Assembly: GCF_007754425.1 (NCBI RefSeq) | Contig: NZ_CP037452.1 | Coordinates: forward strand, 7,233,164 to 7,297,163 | Length of the DNA: 64,000 bases | Direction of reading: 5' to 3' | DNA from: Gimesia fumaroli | Lineage (GTDB): Bacteria > Planctomycetota > Planctomycetia > Planctomycetales > Planctomycetaceae | Shown here: positions 1 to 8,833 of the stretch, in pieces | Layout: every line of letters begins with the position of its first letter | How positions within the stretch are numbered: position 1 is the first letter of the stretch | Notes under the pieces: model-generated | What the model was told of the DNA's origin: nothing | The model's database searches: none | The model's input: the letters and a program-made list of their open reading frames with translations, nothing else | Position numbers and translations under genes: made by a program

Positions 1-824
1 GGAGAAAACGTGATGGCTACCGGAGCATCCACGTTGGTAGCTTCTTTAGTAGCGATGGTCAGTTCCAGCGGGCCGGCCTTGCCGTCTTTAATCACCGATT
101 TGGCAACCCAGCCTTTGGTGTCATCGCCGTTACAGGTAATGAAGATGTCTCCGCCACCGACGGCGACTCCATAGAAGTTGCCTTCACCCTTGGCGGTTTT
201 GTCGCCGGCTTTGATGGGGCCCAGAGTCTGAACGGCGGTGTCTTCTTTGACCCATTTCGCAACGGGCTTGTCGCCGACTTTGTAAATGCGGACCAGTTCT
301 TCACCATCGGGACGGCTGCCATCGCCGACGACCAGCTGATCTTTACTCATGAAAGCGACACCCAGAGGACCAACGTTGTATTTAGGTCCTTTGCCGTAAA
401 CGTCTGTCGGATAGCCGGCGATTTCCAGATCAACGGTTTTGCCTTTGGCATCGTAGCGATACACGCCGTAACGGCTGGCAACAAACACATGGCCGGTGCC
501 TTCCTGAATGGCGAGACCACTGGGATTTTCCAGGTTGGTCACCAGAGTTTTCACAGTCACAGCCGGTTTTTTAGGCTCTTCCTTTTTTGGTTCTTCTTTT
601 TTAGGAGCAGGCTTGGCAGCTTCTTTCTTAGGTTCTTCCTTCTTGGGAGCCTCTTTTTTAGGGGCTTCTTTTTTGGGCTCCTCTTTCTTGGCGGCTTCTT
701 TTTTCTCGTCGCCTTTTTTATCGCCTTTCTCATCAGCGATCAGAGCAGTACTTCCCAAGGTCAAGCAGAGTGCCGTCAGGCAGCATACGCTTGCTTTAAA
801 AATCAGGTTTAAATTCCACTGCAT
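1..824 (-). CDS. Exported beta-propeller-like protein with Lys/Glu/Pro-rich linker (partial)
   Basis: The gene runs off the left edge of the window, so only the first 274 or so residues are visible. An N-terminal signal peptide (hydrophobic core about residues 11-28) is followed by about 60 residues of Lys-Glu-Pro-Ala repeats (KKEEPKKEAPKK type), then a globular part with repeating blades such as NPSGLAIQEGTGHVFVASRYGVYRYD, split here as a pattern typical of NHL/SMP-30-like propellers. The start at 824 is chosen because AAGGAAG lies about 9 bases ahead; an in-frame ATG at 833 is too close to that site. The linker probably spaces the domain from the envelope. Ligand and role are unknown. Confidence 0.75.
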   Translation of the reverse strand, partial: MQWNLNLIFKASVCCLTALCLTLGSTALIADEKGDKKGDEKKEAAKKEEPKKEAPKKEAPKKEEPKKEAAKPAPKKEEPKKEEPKKPAVTVKTLVTNLENPSGLAIQEGTGHVFVASRYGVYRYDAKGKTVDLEIAGYPTDVYGKGPKYNVGPLGVAFMSKDQLVVGDGSRPDGEELVRIYKVGDKPVAKWVKEDTAVQTLGPIKAGDKTAKGEGNFYGVAVGGGDIFITCNGDDTKGWVAKSVIKDGKAGPLELTIATKEATNVDAPVAITFS

Positions 825-908
825 GGTGTTCATCTTCCTTTGAAAAGGGGATTTTCAATTGGTTTGTTCGTTTCGTACGATGTGCTTTTCGAAGCAACCA
901 GCGATACG

Positions 909-1952
909 TTATTCAGGTAACTTGGGTGCTTTATGCTCAGGATAATCCGAACTGCCCAGTCCTTCTTTCATAAAAGTGACCAGATCATCCACTTCCTGAG
1001 GCGTCAAACTCAGCTTGTAAATTTCTTCGTCGAGAAACTCGTTGGGAATACCTCCCTTATTATAGTGATCTACCACTTCTTTCAAAGTCTGCATGCTACC
1101 ATCGTGCATATAAGGTCCGGATCGGGCGATATCCCGCAATGAAGGGGTTTTGAAACTTCCCTGATCACCGCCCAGCTTACTGATGGCTTTGCGGCCCACA
1201 TCAGGCTCTTTTGCATCCATACCCACGCCAATATTGTGAAAGGCATTGTCGGTGAAATTCGGCCCCGAATGACAGGCACTGCAAACGGCTTTGCCGAAAA
1301 ACAGCTTCATACCCCGCTGTGCCGCTTCTGAAAGCGCTTTTTTGTCTCCAGCTTTGAATCGGTCATAAGGCGCATCGCCACACAAAACGGTCCGTTCATA
1401 GGTGGCAATCGCTTTGGCGATATTCTCTTCGGTCGCGTCCGAACCGAATACTTTCTGGAACTGTTTTTTATAACCGGGAATCGCGTTGATTCGATCGACG
1501 GCTTCCTTGAGCGTCAGATTCATCTCGATCGGGTTCGCAATCGGTCCTAACGCCTGTTCTTCCAGTGATCCGGCACGGCCGTCCCAGAAATGAAACTTGT
1601 TATAGGCGGCGTTAATCACCGTTGGTGAGTTGCGGCCCCCTTTTTGTCCCTTGAAGCCGGTCGCAAACTGGTCTGCGTTGCTGTACCCCTTATCGGGTGC
1701 ATGACAGCTGGCACAGGAAATTGTATTATCACGGGAGAGACGTTTGTCGAAGAACAGCTGTTTCCCAAGTGCAATTTTTTCGGCAGTGGGAGGATTATCT
1801 TCAGGAAATTCAATGGGCGGCAAACCAGCTGGAACCTTAATCACCGGCTCCTCTGCCTGAACTGTGAAAGCCCCCGCACTGATGACGAATGTGAAAACAA
1901 CCCCTGCTGACAGAGCAATTCCCCACATGTGATGTGTTGCCCGCGCCATCAT
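909..1952 (-). CDS. Di-haem cytochrome c peroxidase (CcpA/MauG superfamily)
   Basis: The 347-residue protein has a signal peptide (about residues 10-33) and two CXXCH haem c sites: CASCH at 80-84 and CSACH at 224-228. The order and spacing fit bacterial di-haem peroxidases, which reduce H2O2 in the periplasm with electrons from small cytochromes. The stretch GPYMHDGSMQTLKEVVDHY (279-297) is the usual late C-terminal haem motif. Length is normal for the family. A MauG-like modifying role cannot be excluded from sequence alone. It stands alone; the 256 bases upstream hold no gene. Confidence 0.9.
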   Translation of the reverse strand: MMARATHHMWGIALSAGVVFTFVISAGAFTVQAEEPVIKVPAGLPPIEFPEDNPPTAEKIALGKQLFFDKRLSRDNTISCASCHAPDKGYSNADQFATGFKGQKGGRNSPTVINAAYNKFHFWDGRAGSLEEQALGPIANPIEMNLTLKEAVDRINAIPGYKKQFQKVFGSDATEENIAKAIATYERTVLCGDAPYDRFKAGDKKALSEAAQRGMKLFFGKAVCSACHSGPNFTDNAFHNIGVGMDAKEPDVGRKAISKLGGDQGSFKTPSLRDIARSGPYMHDGSMQTLKEVVDHYNKGGIPNEFLDEEIYKLSLTPQEVDDLVTFMKEGLGSSDYPEHKAPKLPE

Positions 1953-2208
1953 TTCTCCTCACTAAAATTACACCGATTGCGATCCACGTCTGGCAGAGAC
2001 GCTGTGGAAGTGAATGTTAATACACATTCCTGCAAATTGTGTACTTCCACACAACAGGCCTGAAACTGAAAATCTGCCTTAACTGCTTATTTTTAGTTGC
2101 TGGGCTCAGGACTGCAAGTCACTATGGCGGCGGATTTGGATTGAAAGCGAGATTTTCACACGATTTATGACAAAGAAGGCAAACCGTATCTACTTACAGC
2201 CGAGGTAT

Positions 2209-3906
2209 TTAGCGATGTCGATTCCAGCTCAAAGCCAGCGGAATGGAGGCAAACGGGGTTAGAAACTGCGTACAGAGTGAGACGAAAAAAAGAATCGCAC
2301 TGAGATCCACGACATGATTAGGCCGCGTCGGTGGAGAGCAGAGAAAATAGCACGCCAGCGAGACGCCAATCACCCATAACACAAAAGCAATCAGGCAGGT
2401 TGAAACCTGAATTAGTTTTTTTCGGCAGGCAGTAACATAGGCGAGCGCCGTACCACCCAATAACAGGAGCGACCCTGACAGAAATGCAAAAATTAAAAAG
2501 GACATGAATGGGGAAATATCACGTGATCCGAGGTGATGGATAGAATAATGCTCCAGGAAAGCGCCAAACGCGATGAACAACCCAAAGAGACCCAGGCCTC
2601 CGCCGATCAAGCCATAAATAAACCAGGTGCGGCCGGTCCAGAAAATGGAAATCAGATTCGCGTTGATGATCCAGAAACAGACCAAGTAATAAACTGCATA
2701 CCTCAGAATGATACCTGAAAGGACTGCTAAATCTGCATTGAATATCGCGGCACCATCCAAAAGCAGAAGCGTTACGAACGAAAAGAACAGGCCCAACTGG
2801 ATCATCAGGAAAATAGAAACCATCGCTCTAAATAGATTCAAAAACAGAGGCTGATAGAAATCGCAATCGGACAGCGGTGCCGTCGCGAGGAACCGCTTCA
2901 TTTCGGTTCTACCAGGCGCGCAGATTCCCTCCCCGATCTGGATTCCGGAAAGAACAGCAGCAATCACACTAAACGCTAATGTGATGGCCAGAAAACCATC
3001 CAGGTATTGATGGAGAGTCGACCCAAAGGCCTGCCTCATCGCCAGATTGACCACCAGAACCGTGATCCCGAATAAGGTTCCATACACAATGACCGCACGT
3101 TGACAGGAATCGCGCCAGTGCAGTCGTGCCAATGACGATCTGACTGATGCGGGGACAGCGTTGCTTTCGGAAACGGCACCACTCATCAGCGAATCCCACC
3201 AGCGGTGCATCGCTTGCCAGTGCGTGCTGGGGACGGCAATTCCCGAGCGAACGTTCGCAAATTCCCGGGTTCCCCAATACCAGGCCGCTATGCTGACAAT
3301 GAACAGCGTGAAAAATTCTTCGAGCGTCACATGTTTCCAGGAAACCGCATCTGCTCGGAATCCATTCGGAAAATAACGGGAAATGAACCACCAGAATAGT
3401 CCCACGATGGAAACGGTCCAGCAGAATGCTCGCGTAAAACTGACGGCATACACTCCCCAGTAAATCGCATGACTGACCAGAATCAGCGTCACCAGAAACA
3501 GCAACGGCCCGAGCAGAGGCCAATACTCGGAGAGCCAGTGTTGATCAAAAAAGAGGACCCGGTAAGCGCCATTCGTGACTAACTGTAACAGCACGACCAG
3601 ACTTACAGTCACCAGCATCATCCACGTGGCGATTGCGGTCGAACGAACCGGCAGCCCCATACAGATTTTTTGTGATCCCTGAATCGCATAGAATCCAACG
3701 GCGAGAAAAAAGATCCACGAGCAAACCAGATAGAAAATGTGTAAGCTTAGTAACTCCTGGCTGCCGGCACTCACACCCGACTGCGGAGATTCGAAGACGA
3801 TCCGATACAGCAAAGGTCCCAGGACCAGCGTCCCCACCGCCAGCAGGGCGCCCACCCAGGCACGTTTCAGAAACAGTCGTGTCGTTGTATAGAAGGCCGA
3901 ATTCAT
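2209..3906 (-). CDS. ABC-2-like membrane permease, paralog 1 of 3
   Basis: This 565-residue polytopic membrane protein is the last gene of the GntR-ABC operon and lies 24 bases after the second paralog. It shares with its two neighbours an N-terminal (K/R)RAW..ALLAVG segment, a LTNG.YR.LFFD..WL..YWP.LGP block near residues 110-135, an LHWR.SC..AV motif near residue 265, a WTGR.WF motif and a C-terminus ending SIPLALSWNRHR. GAGG lies 8 bases before the ATG. The sequence shows many transmembrane segments and no ATPase motif. By context it is the membrane part of an exporter driven by the ATPase at 7344-8249. The substrate is unknown. Confidence 0.8.
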   Translation of the reverse strand: MNSAFYTTTRLFLKRAWVGALLAVGTLVLGPLLYRIVFESPQSGVSAGSQELLSLHIFYLVCSWIFFLAVGFYAIQGSQKICMGLPVRSTAIATWMMLVTVSLVVLLQLVTNGAYRVLFFDQHWLSEYWPLLGPLLFLVTLILVSHAIYWGVYAVSFTRAFCWTVSIVGLFWWFISRYFPNGFRADAVSWKHVTLEEFFTLFIVSIAAWYWGTREFANVRSGIAVPSTHWQAMHRWWDSLMSGAVSESNAVPASVRSSLARLHWRDSCQRAVIVYGTLFGITVLVVNLAMRQAFGSTLHQYLDGFLAITLAFSVIAAVLSGIQIGEGICAPGRTEMKRFLATAPLSDCDFYQPLFLNLFRAMVSIFLMIQLGLFFSFVTLLLLDGAAIFNADLAVLSGIILRYAVYYLVCFWIINANLISIFWTGRTWFIYGLIGGGLGLFGLFIAFGAFLEHYSIHHLGSRDISPFMSFLIFAFLSGSLLLLGGTALAYVTACRKKLIQVSTCLIAFVLWVIGVSLACYFLCSPPTRPNHVVDLSAILFFVSLCTQFLTPFASIPLALSWNRHR

Positions 3907-3930
3907 CCTGCAATCCTCGTTTTCATTTTT

Positions 3931-5625
3931 CTAGCGATGCCGGTTCCAACTCAGAGCCAGCGGAATCGTCGCGAACGGGGCCAAAACGAAGGCACTGATC
4001 GCGGAATAGATCCAGAACATTCCCCACCGAGGCTCCAGACCCGATCGCGCCGCCTCGTTCAATAGCGTTACTGAAAAGATAGCACCCAGGCTGCACCAGA
4101 TCAGCAGCGCCAGCACCGCCTTCTTCCAGGAGATGAACGCCTTGCGCCAGGCTATGAGATACGCTGTAAATGTGCATCCGACAATCAGTGAATAGACTGC
4201 CAGCAACATCATGCTCACGATGGCTGCTGCCACCCAGGAACCGCGAAAGAATGCGCCCAGCAGATTGAAGGTGACCACATATAAAATGAAACCACCAAAA
4301 CCAACGCCGACAACGGTGTTGATAAACCAGGTGCGACCTGTCCAGAACACCGAAACTGCATTTGAAGCAAGCACCCAGAAGCCGATCCCAATCAACAGAA
4401 AACGTAATAAATACTGGGAACCCCCAAACAATCCCTCCCACATGAAATTCAAAACCTCTGGCCCCCACAGGAGTGTGGTGATCCCCAGACTGAGAAACAG
4501 CGCGCTAAAAATCATCGCGAGAGTCAAAACAGAAGATGTCACCATATTCCGAAACAGCAACGTATTCAGATCCTGATCGGGGAGGGGTGCGATTGCCAGA
4601 AAAGTCCTCATTTCGGTGCGTCCCTTATTGCACATTCCATCCCCTAACAAAAAGGCGACAAGAATCGACGCGACGAAACTGGCCAACATTGTGATGGCCC
4701 AATATCCTTCGGCGATTTCGCGAACACTGGTTTGATCCGAATTCAACTGAAATCCAATGCCGAGAGTGATTACCAGTACAATGCCTCCAAACAGGAGCCC
4801 TCCAAGTATGACAGCGCGGCGGCAGGAATCACGCCAATGTAGTTTGGTCAGAGCCGATCGCCGTGAGAATGGTTCGGGCTGCTTTTCTGGAATCGCGCCG
4901 CTCAGTAACCCGTTCCACCAGACTTCCACCCGTTCCCAGGCCGGACTGGGAACTGCAGTGCCGGCGCGGACTTGGGCAAAGGCCCGGGTCCCCTGATACC
5001 AGGCCGCAATGCTCACGAATTGCATCAACACAAATTCTCCCAGCGTGACGCGGCTCCAGGGCACTTCCTCTGCGTGAAAGCCATTCGGGTAATAACGGGA
5101 GAGAAACCAGAATAACATACCAAGAACCAGTGCTGCTCCCAGAAACAAGCGCGTAAAACTGGGCGCGTGCAAACTCCAGTAGAAACAGTGACCGACCAGA
5201 ATCAAAGTCACAATGAAGAGCAACGGCCCCAATAACGGCCAGTAATCTGCCAGCCAGTGTTCGTCAAAGAACAACATCCGATAGACGCCGTTCGTCAACA
5301 GTTGCAGAACCACCACCAGTCCGACCATCGAGAACATCAGCCAGCTGGCAATCGCTCGCGAAGAGACCGGCAGAGCCCGGCAGATTTTTTCAGAGCCAGA
5401 GAGCGCATGCAAAGAAACGCCGAGAAACGCGATCCAGGAAAGCCCGAGGTAAGCAAAGTGATAACCGGTCAGGTCATGCTCCATATATTCCAGGTTCAAA
5501 CCCTGCAGCCTCGTGATCACCAAAAACAACAACGGCGCCATCACCAGCGTCCCCACCGCCAGCAGCGCACCAATCCAGGCACGTTTGCAAAAATCTTTCG
5601 TCGTCACATACAAGGCGGTTGTCAT
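3931..5625 (-). CDS. ABC-2-like membrane permease, paralog 2 of 3
   Basis: A 564-residue polytopic membrane protein, clearly homologous over its length to the proteins on both sides: N-terminal KRAWIGALLAVGTLV, the SRYYPNGF motif near residue 175, LHWRDSC near 268, FWTGRTWF near 432, and the end TIPLALSWNRHR. The ATG at 5625 is preferred to the GTG one codon upstream because GAGGTG lies 5 bases ahead of it. It sits in the operon 66 bases after paralog 3. The three permeases could form alternative or mixed complexes with the single ATPase; that is inference. Confidence 0.8.
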   Translation of the reverse strand: MTTALYVTTKDFCKRAWIGALLAVGTLVMAPLLFLVITRLQGLNLEYMEHDLTGYHFAYLGLSWIAFLGVSLHALSGSEKICRALPVSSRAIASWLMFSMVGLVVVLQLLTNGVYRMLFFDEHWLADYWPLLGPLLFIVTLILVGHCFYWSLHAPSFTRLFLGAALVLGMLFWFLSRYYPNGFHAEEVPWSRVTLGEFVLMQFVSIAAWYQGTRAFAQVRAGTAVPSPAWERVEVWWNGLLSGAIPEKQPEPFSRRSALTKLHWRDSCRRAVILGGLLFGGIVLVITLGIGFQLNSDQTSVREIAEGYWAITMLASFVASILVAFLLGDGMCNKGRTEMRTFLAIAPLPDQDLNTLLFRNMVTSSVLTLAMIFSALFLSLGITTLLWGPEVLNFMWEGLFGGSQYLLRFLLIGIGFWVLASNAVSVFWTGRTWFINTVVGVGFGGFILYVVTFNLLGAFFRGSWVAAAIVSMMLLAVYSLIVGCTFTAYLIAWRKAFISWKKAVLALLIWCSLGAIFSVTLLNEAARSGLEPRWGMFWIYSAISAFVLAPFATIPLALSWNRHR

Positions 5626-5691
5626 CACAACACCTCACTTCTTTCTGTTATAAAACAACGTTCGTTTGGTTCAAATTTTTCATGACTCGGC

Positions 5692-7338
5692 TCAGCGATG
5701 CCGGTTCCACGACACCGCCAGGGGAATTGTCGCAAACGGTATCACAAGCAGCAGGAACAACGAGGAACAGAACACTCTGAGAACCTGGGGGTGTGAATTC
5801 CAGACATTCCAGAACAACAGTGTGGTCACCACAATGAACAGAACAGATCCCACAACCGTTCTAAAACGGATCAAGTTCTTGCGGAGTGCCATCACAAAAG
5901 CAGCCACGCTGCCACTGATGATAAGCAGCGTTAAAAGTGAGAGAATCATTTGCCCGACCTGCGGTTGCCAATCGCGAGGGGCCACAAATATATAAAGAGG
6001 CGTGCCGACAAAGGAGAGAACCGTGATGCACGCAACGACCGAAATCATGAACCAGTTCCGACCGGTCCACAAAAGAGAGACCAGGTTTGCTGCAATACAC
6101 CAAAAGACGGCGAGCGCAACTAGTACTTTGAATCCCACGCTCTGAAGAACTGGTAGCCCCTCATTCCATCGGATGACATCATACTTGAAGATGAACTCAG
6201 CAACCAGATAACCCAATGCCAGACTGAGTAACAGGAAGGCGAACAGTAATCCGATCGACTTCGTCAAATTCCGCAGTAACGCAGAAGCTAAAACCTGATC
6301 AGAGAAAGGTGCGTTCGCCAGAGCGGGTATCAGTTCTCTTTTTTCCTTATTCACTAGACTTTCACCCAGAAAGAACCCGAGCAGGGTTGCACTGATGCCC
6401 GAGAACAGAAACAATGCAAATGATGAGGTTTCATGAAACAATTTCAAATCAGGGCCACTTTGCGTCAGACTGACAAGAATAGTGACACTCAGCAAAATGA
6501 CGAGCGCGATTCCCACCATCCTGACTGCCCCGGAACAGGATTGACGCCAGTGCAGTTGCTCGAGAGAGGCTGTTTTTGACAGACAAACAGGCACATCCAC
6601 AGTCTGTGTGCCATTGATGGAACCATTGACCCAGAGCGAGATCTGCTCCCACGGCCGACTCGGTTTTGCATCCCCACAACGGACACGTTTAAAGGAAGCG
6701 ACTCCCAGCCACCAGGCCCCCAGACTTACAGCCAGCATCGTCGCATATTCTGACAGTGTGACCCTGCACCAGGGAACGATCGGTTTCTGGATTCCATTGG
6801 GAAAAAAACGGGATGCAAACCACCAACCCAGTCCGATGACCACCGCGGCCGAAAACAGTAATTTTGAGAAACTCTGTGACTGAAAATTCCAATAGAGACT
6901 ATGCCCGACAATGACCAGGGTAGTTACAAATAAGGTAGGGCCCAGCACAGGCCAATACTCACTCAGCCAGTTCTGATCAAAAAAGAGAACCCGGTACAGC
7001 CCATTCGTTAACAGGCTTAAAAACACGACAAACCCTGCCGAGATCAGCATCAGCCAACTGGCCATGGACGCCGAAGATAGCGGGAGTGCAAAAATAAACT
7101 TCCGACAGTCCCGGAACGCATGGATGCAGATCCCAATAAACAACAACCATGAAAAACTGACAAAGGAAAAGAAATAATCGAAAGGATTACCCTCTCCTTC
7201 GTAAAACAGGTTCCCATGGAAGTTCAAGCCGTCACGAGCAGAGAGGGGCATCATTATCAGAAAACCGACCGCCAGCAACGCTTGCCACCAGACGCGTCTT
7301 CCAAACACTTTTGTCACTACAAAGAAAGAATTTTCCAT
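5692..7338 (-). CDS. ABC-2-like membrane permease, paralog 3 of 3
   Basis: A 548-residue polytopic membrane protein whose ATG lies 5 bases after the stop of the ABC ATPase gene; its ribosome binding site (GAGGA) is inside the end of that gene, which indicates translational coupling. It is the most diverged of the three paralogs: the N-terminus reads RRVWWQALLAVG, the YPNGF motif is FFPNGI, WTGRTWF is WTGRNWF, and the end is TIPLAVSWNRHR. The shared motifs still align in the same order. It is probably the primary partner of the ATPase, judged by coupling only. Confidence 0.8.
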   Translation of the reverse strand: MENSFFVVTKVFGRRVWWQALLAVGFLIMMPLSARDGLNFHGNLFYEGEGNPFDYFFSFVSFSWLLFIGICIHAFRDCRKFIFALPLSSASMASWLMLISAGFVVFLSLLTNGLYRVLFFDQNWLSEYWPVLGPTLFVTTLVIVGHSLYWNFQSQSFSKLLFSAAVVIGLGWWFASRFFPNGIQKPIVPWCRVTLSEYATMLAVSLGAWWLGVASFKRVRCGDAKPSRPWEQISLWVNGSINGTQTVDVPVCLSKTASLEQLHWRQSCSGAVRMVGIALVILLSVTILVSLTQSGPDLKLFHETSSFALFLFSGISATLLGFFLGESLVNKEKRELIPALANAPFSDQVLASALLRNLTKSIGLLFAFLLLSLALGYLVAEFIFKYDVIRWNEGLPVLQSVGFKVLVALAVFWCIAANLVSLLWTGRNWFMISVVACITVLSFVGTPLYIFVAPRDWQPQVGQMILSLLTLLIISGSVAAFVMALRKNLIRFRTVVGSVLFIVVTTLLFWNVWNSHPQVLRVFCSSLFLLLVIPFATIPLAVSWNRHR

Positions 7339-7343
7339 GGGAC

Positions 7344-8249
7344 TTATTCCTCAAAAGACGATCGTGCGGCCGACTTCATGCGGGCAACAAATATTTCTTC
7401 CAGTGTCGGGGCGGCCTGTTCCAGAATTTCTGCCTTCAGTTCCTGCAAGGCGACTTCCAGTTCCTGCTTCTGACCGTTACAGATGATTTTCCATTCCCGT
7501 CCCGAGCCGGACCAGGTCAGTGCCCCCTCCAGTTCAGGGAAGAACGGCTGCGGTTCCTGAAAACTGACCGTCAATTGATAATGTGAGACCAATACTTCAT
7601 CCAGCGGGCTCGTCAGCAGTATTTTTCCTTGATCGAGGATCGCAACCCGGTCGGAGACGCGCTGCACTTCGTCTAACAGATGTGAAGAAAACAAGACCGT
7701 GCGGCCTTCATCGACCACAGTGCGAATGATGGCATCCAAAATGTCTTTGCGGACCACCGGATCCAGGCCGGAAGAAGGTTCATCCAGCACCAGCAGCGGT
7801 GGCCGATGTGCCAGTGCCAACAACAGTCCAGCCCGTGCCAGCTGCCCCCGCGACAAGGTAGGCACTTTTTGATTGAGGGAGAGTTCGAACATCATCCGCA
7901 GTTCTTCGGCGTAGACGGGATCCCACTTGGGATAAAAGGCACGCGTGAATTCAAACAGTTCGCGAATCGTCATCCACGTCGGCAGATCTCGTGTTTCGGA
8001 AAGATGACCAATTCGCCCCAACACGCCCGGTGGATCGGCGACCGGATCCAGGCCAAACACCCGCACTGTTCCCTGCTGGGGCTTGAGGAAACCGAGCACG
8101 TGCTTGAGTAGCGTTGTTTTGCCGGCGCCGTTTTCACCGACTAAACCAAACACGGCTCCCTCCGGAACAGAGAGACTGACGTTATCCAATGCCTGTTTTT
8201 TCCCGAAGCGACGACTTAAATCACTGATCTCAATCACATGCTCGCTCAT
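7344..8249 (-). CDS. ABC transporter ATP-binding protein (YtrB-like)
   Basis: The 301-residue protein has a complete ABC ATPase domain: Walker A GENGAGKT (38-45), signature LSRGQ (132-136), Walker B LLVLDEP (152-158), and the switch histidine in SSHLLDEV (H190). The usual Q-loop glutamine is not obvious; the region reads GHLSETRDLP, as in YtrB/CcmA-like exporters paired with GntR regulators. The C-terminal 80 residues are the variable regulatory tail. Its start overlaps the gntR stop as ATGA, and permease paralog 3 follows after 5 bases, so the three are co-translated. It energises the neighbouring permeases; the substrate is unknown. Confidence 0.93.
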   Translation of the reverse strand: MSEHVIEISDLSRRFGKKQALDNVSLSVPEGAVFGLVGENGAGKTTLLKHVLGFLKPQQGTVRVFGLDPVADPPGVLGRIGHLSETRDLPTWMTIRELFEFTRAFYPKWDPVYAEELRMMFELSLNQKVPTLSRGQLARAGLLLALAHRPPLLVLDEPSSGLDPVVRKDILDAIIRTVVDEGRTVLFSSHLLDEVQRVSDRVAILDQGKILLTSPLDEVLVSHYQLTVSFQEPQPFFPELEGALTWSGSGREWKIICNGQKQELEVALQELKAEILEQAAPTLEEIFVARMKSAARSSFEE

Positions 8250-8647
8250 TTTTCGACCTCTTTATATAAATCAAACTTCTGGCTTCGCTGACGTAGTAAC
8301 TTCAACAGGGTTTCTTCATCCACGCCTAACTGACGCGATTCGGTCAGCAGTGCATCCATTCGCTCATTCAGAATGCGGCGCTTCTCTTTATTCGACAGGG
8401 GGGAGACGCCATTCGAGATGAAAACGCCGGCGCCGCGTTTCGAGATCACTACTCCTTCCGCTTCCAGCTCACGGTACGCACGAGCCACCGTATTGGGCGT
8501 GATCGTCAATTGCTGCGCGAGACCGCGCACCGAGGGGAGTTGTTCATGCGGCTCCAGCCGCCCGGACGCCACCAAGAACTTGACCTGGTTCGCTACCTGC
8601 AGGTAATAAGGCGTGCCATCCGCTTCTGATAATTGAATTTGCATCAT
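8246..8647 (-). CDS. GntR-family transcriptional regulator, YtrA type
   Basis: A 133-residue protein with an N-terminal winged helix (about residues 10-76), including the recognition segment QLTITPNTVARAYRELEAEGVV, shown here as the GntR consensus order, and a short C-terminal helical part rather than a large effector domain. This short form is the YtrA subfamily, which usually represses its own operon with a downstream ABC transporter. It is the first gene of the operon and overlaps the ATPase gene by 4 bases. Inverted repeats lie 16-37 bases upstream of its ATG, consistent with autoregulation. The effector is unknown. Confidence 0.9.
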   Translation of the reverse strand: MMQIQLSEADGTPYYLQVANQVKFLVASGRLEPHEQLPSVRGLAQQLTITPNTVARAYRELEAEGVVISKRGAGVFISNGVSPLSNKEKRRILNERMDALLTESRQLGVDEETLLKLLRQRSQKFDLYKEVEK

Positions 8648-8662
8648 ATGTCCTCACAACAA

Positions 8663-8684
8663 ACTGTATCAACACAGTAATACA
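8663..8684. promoter_or_regulatory. Candidate GntR operator
   Basis: Two overlapping inverted repeats lie just upstream of the gntR start: ACTGT (8663-8667) with ACAGT (8674-8678), and TGTAT (8665-8669) with ATACA (8680-8684). Position and symmetry fit an autoregulatory operator of a YtrA-type repressor. The site lies in the 186-base divergent region shared with the sulfatase gene at 8834. No footprint evidence; inference. Confidence 0.4.
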
Positions 8685-8833
8685 ATTAAATTTTACTGTC
8701 AATCATTTTTTTGAAAATCCGACAAGGACCTGCCTGCCAGACATCTCTGCTGTTGCAACGACGCCCGCGAGTCTTCAGAATGAAAGAAACGCTAACTCTT
8801 CCCACAATCATTGCTTATAGAAAGTCATATCTC

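Noticed and set aside
489..843. Two overlapping Phe/Gly/Ser-rich frames on the plus strand
   Set aside because: They are antisense shadows of the Lys/Glu/Pro repeat in the exported protein on the minus strand.
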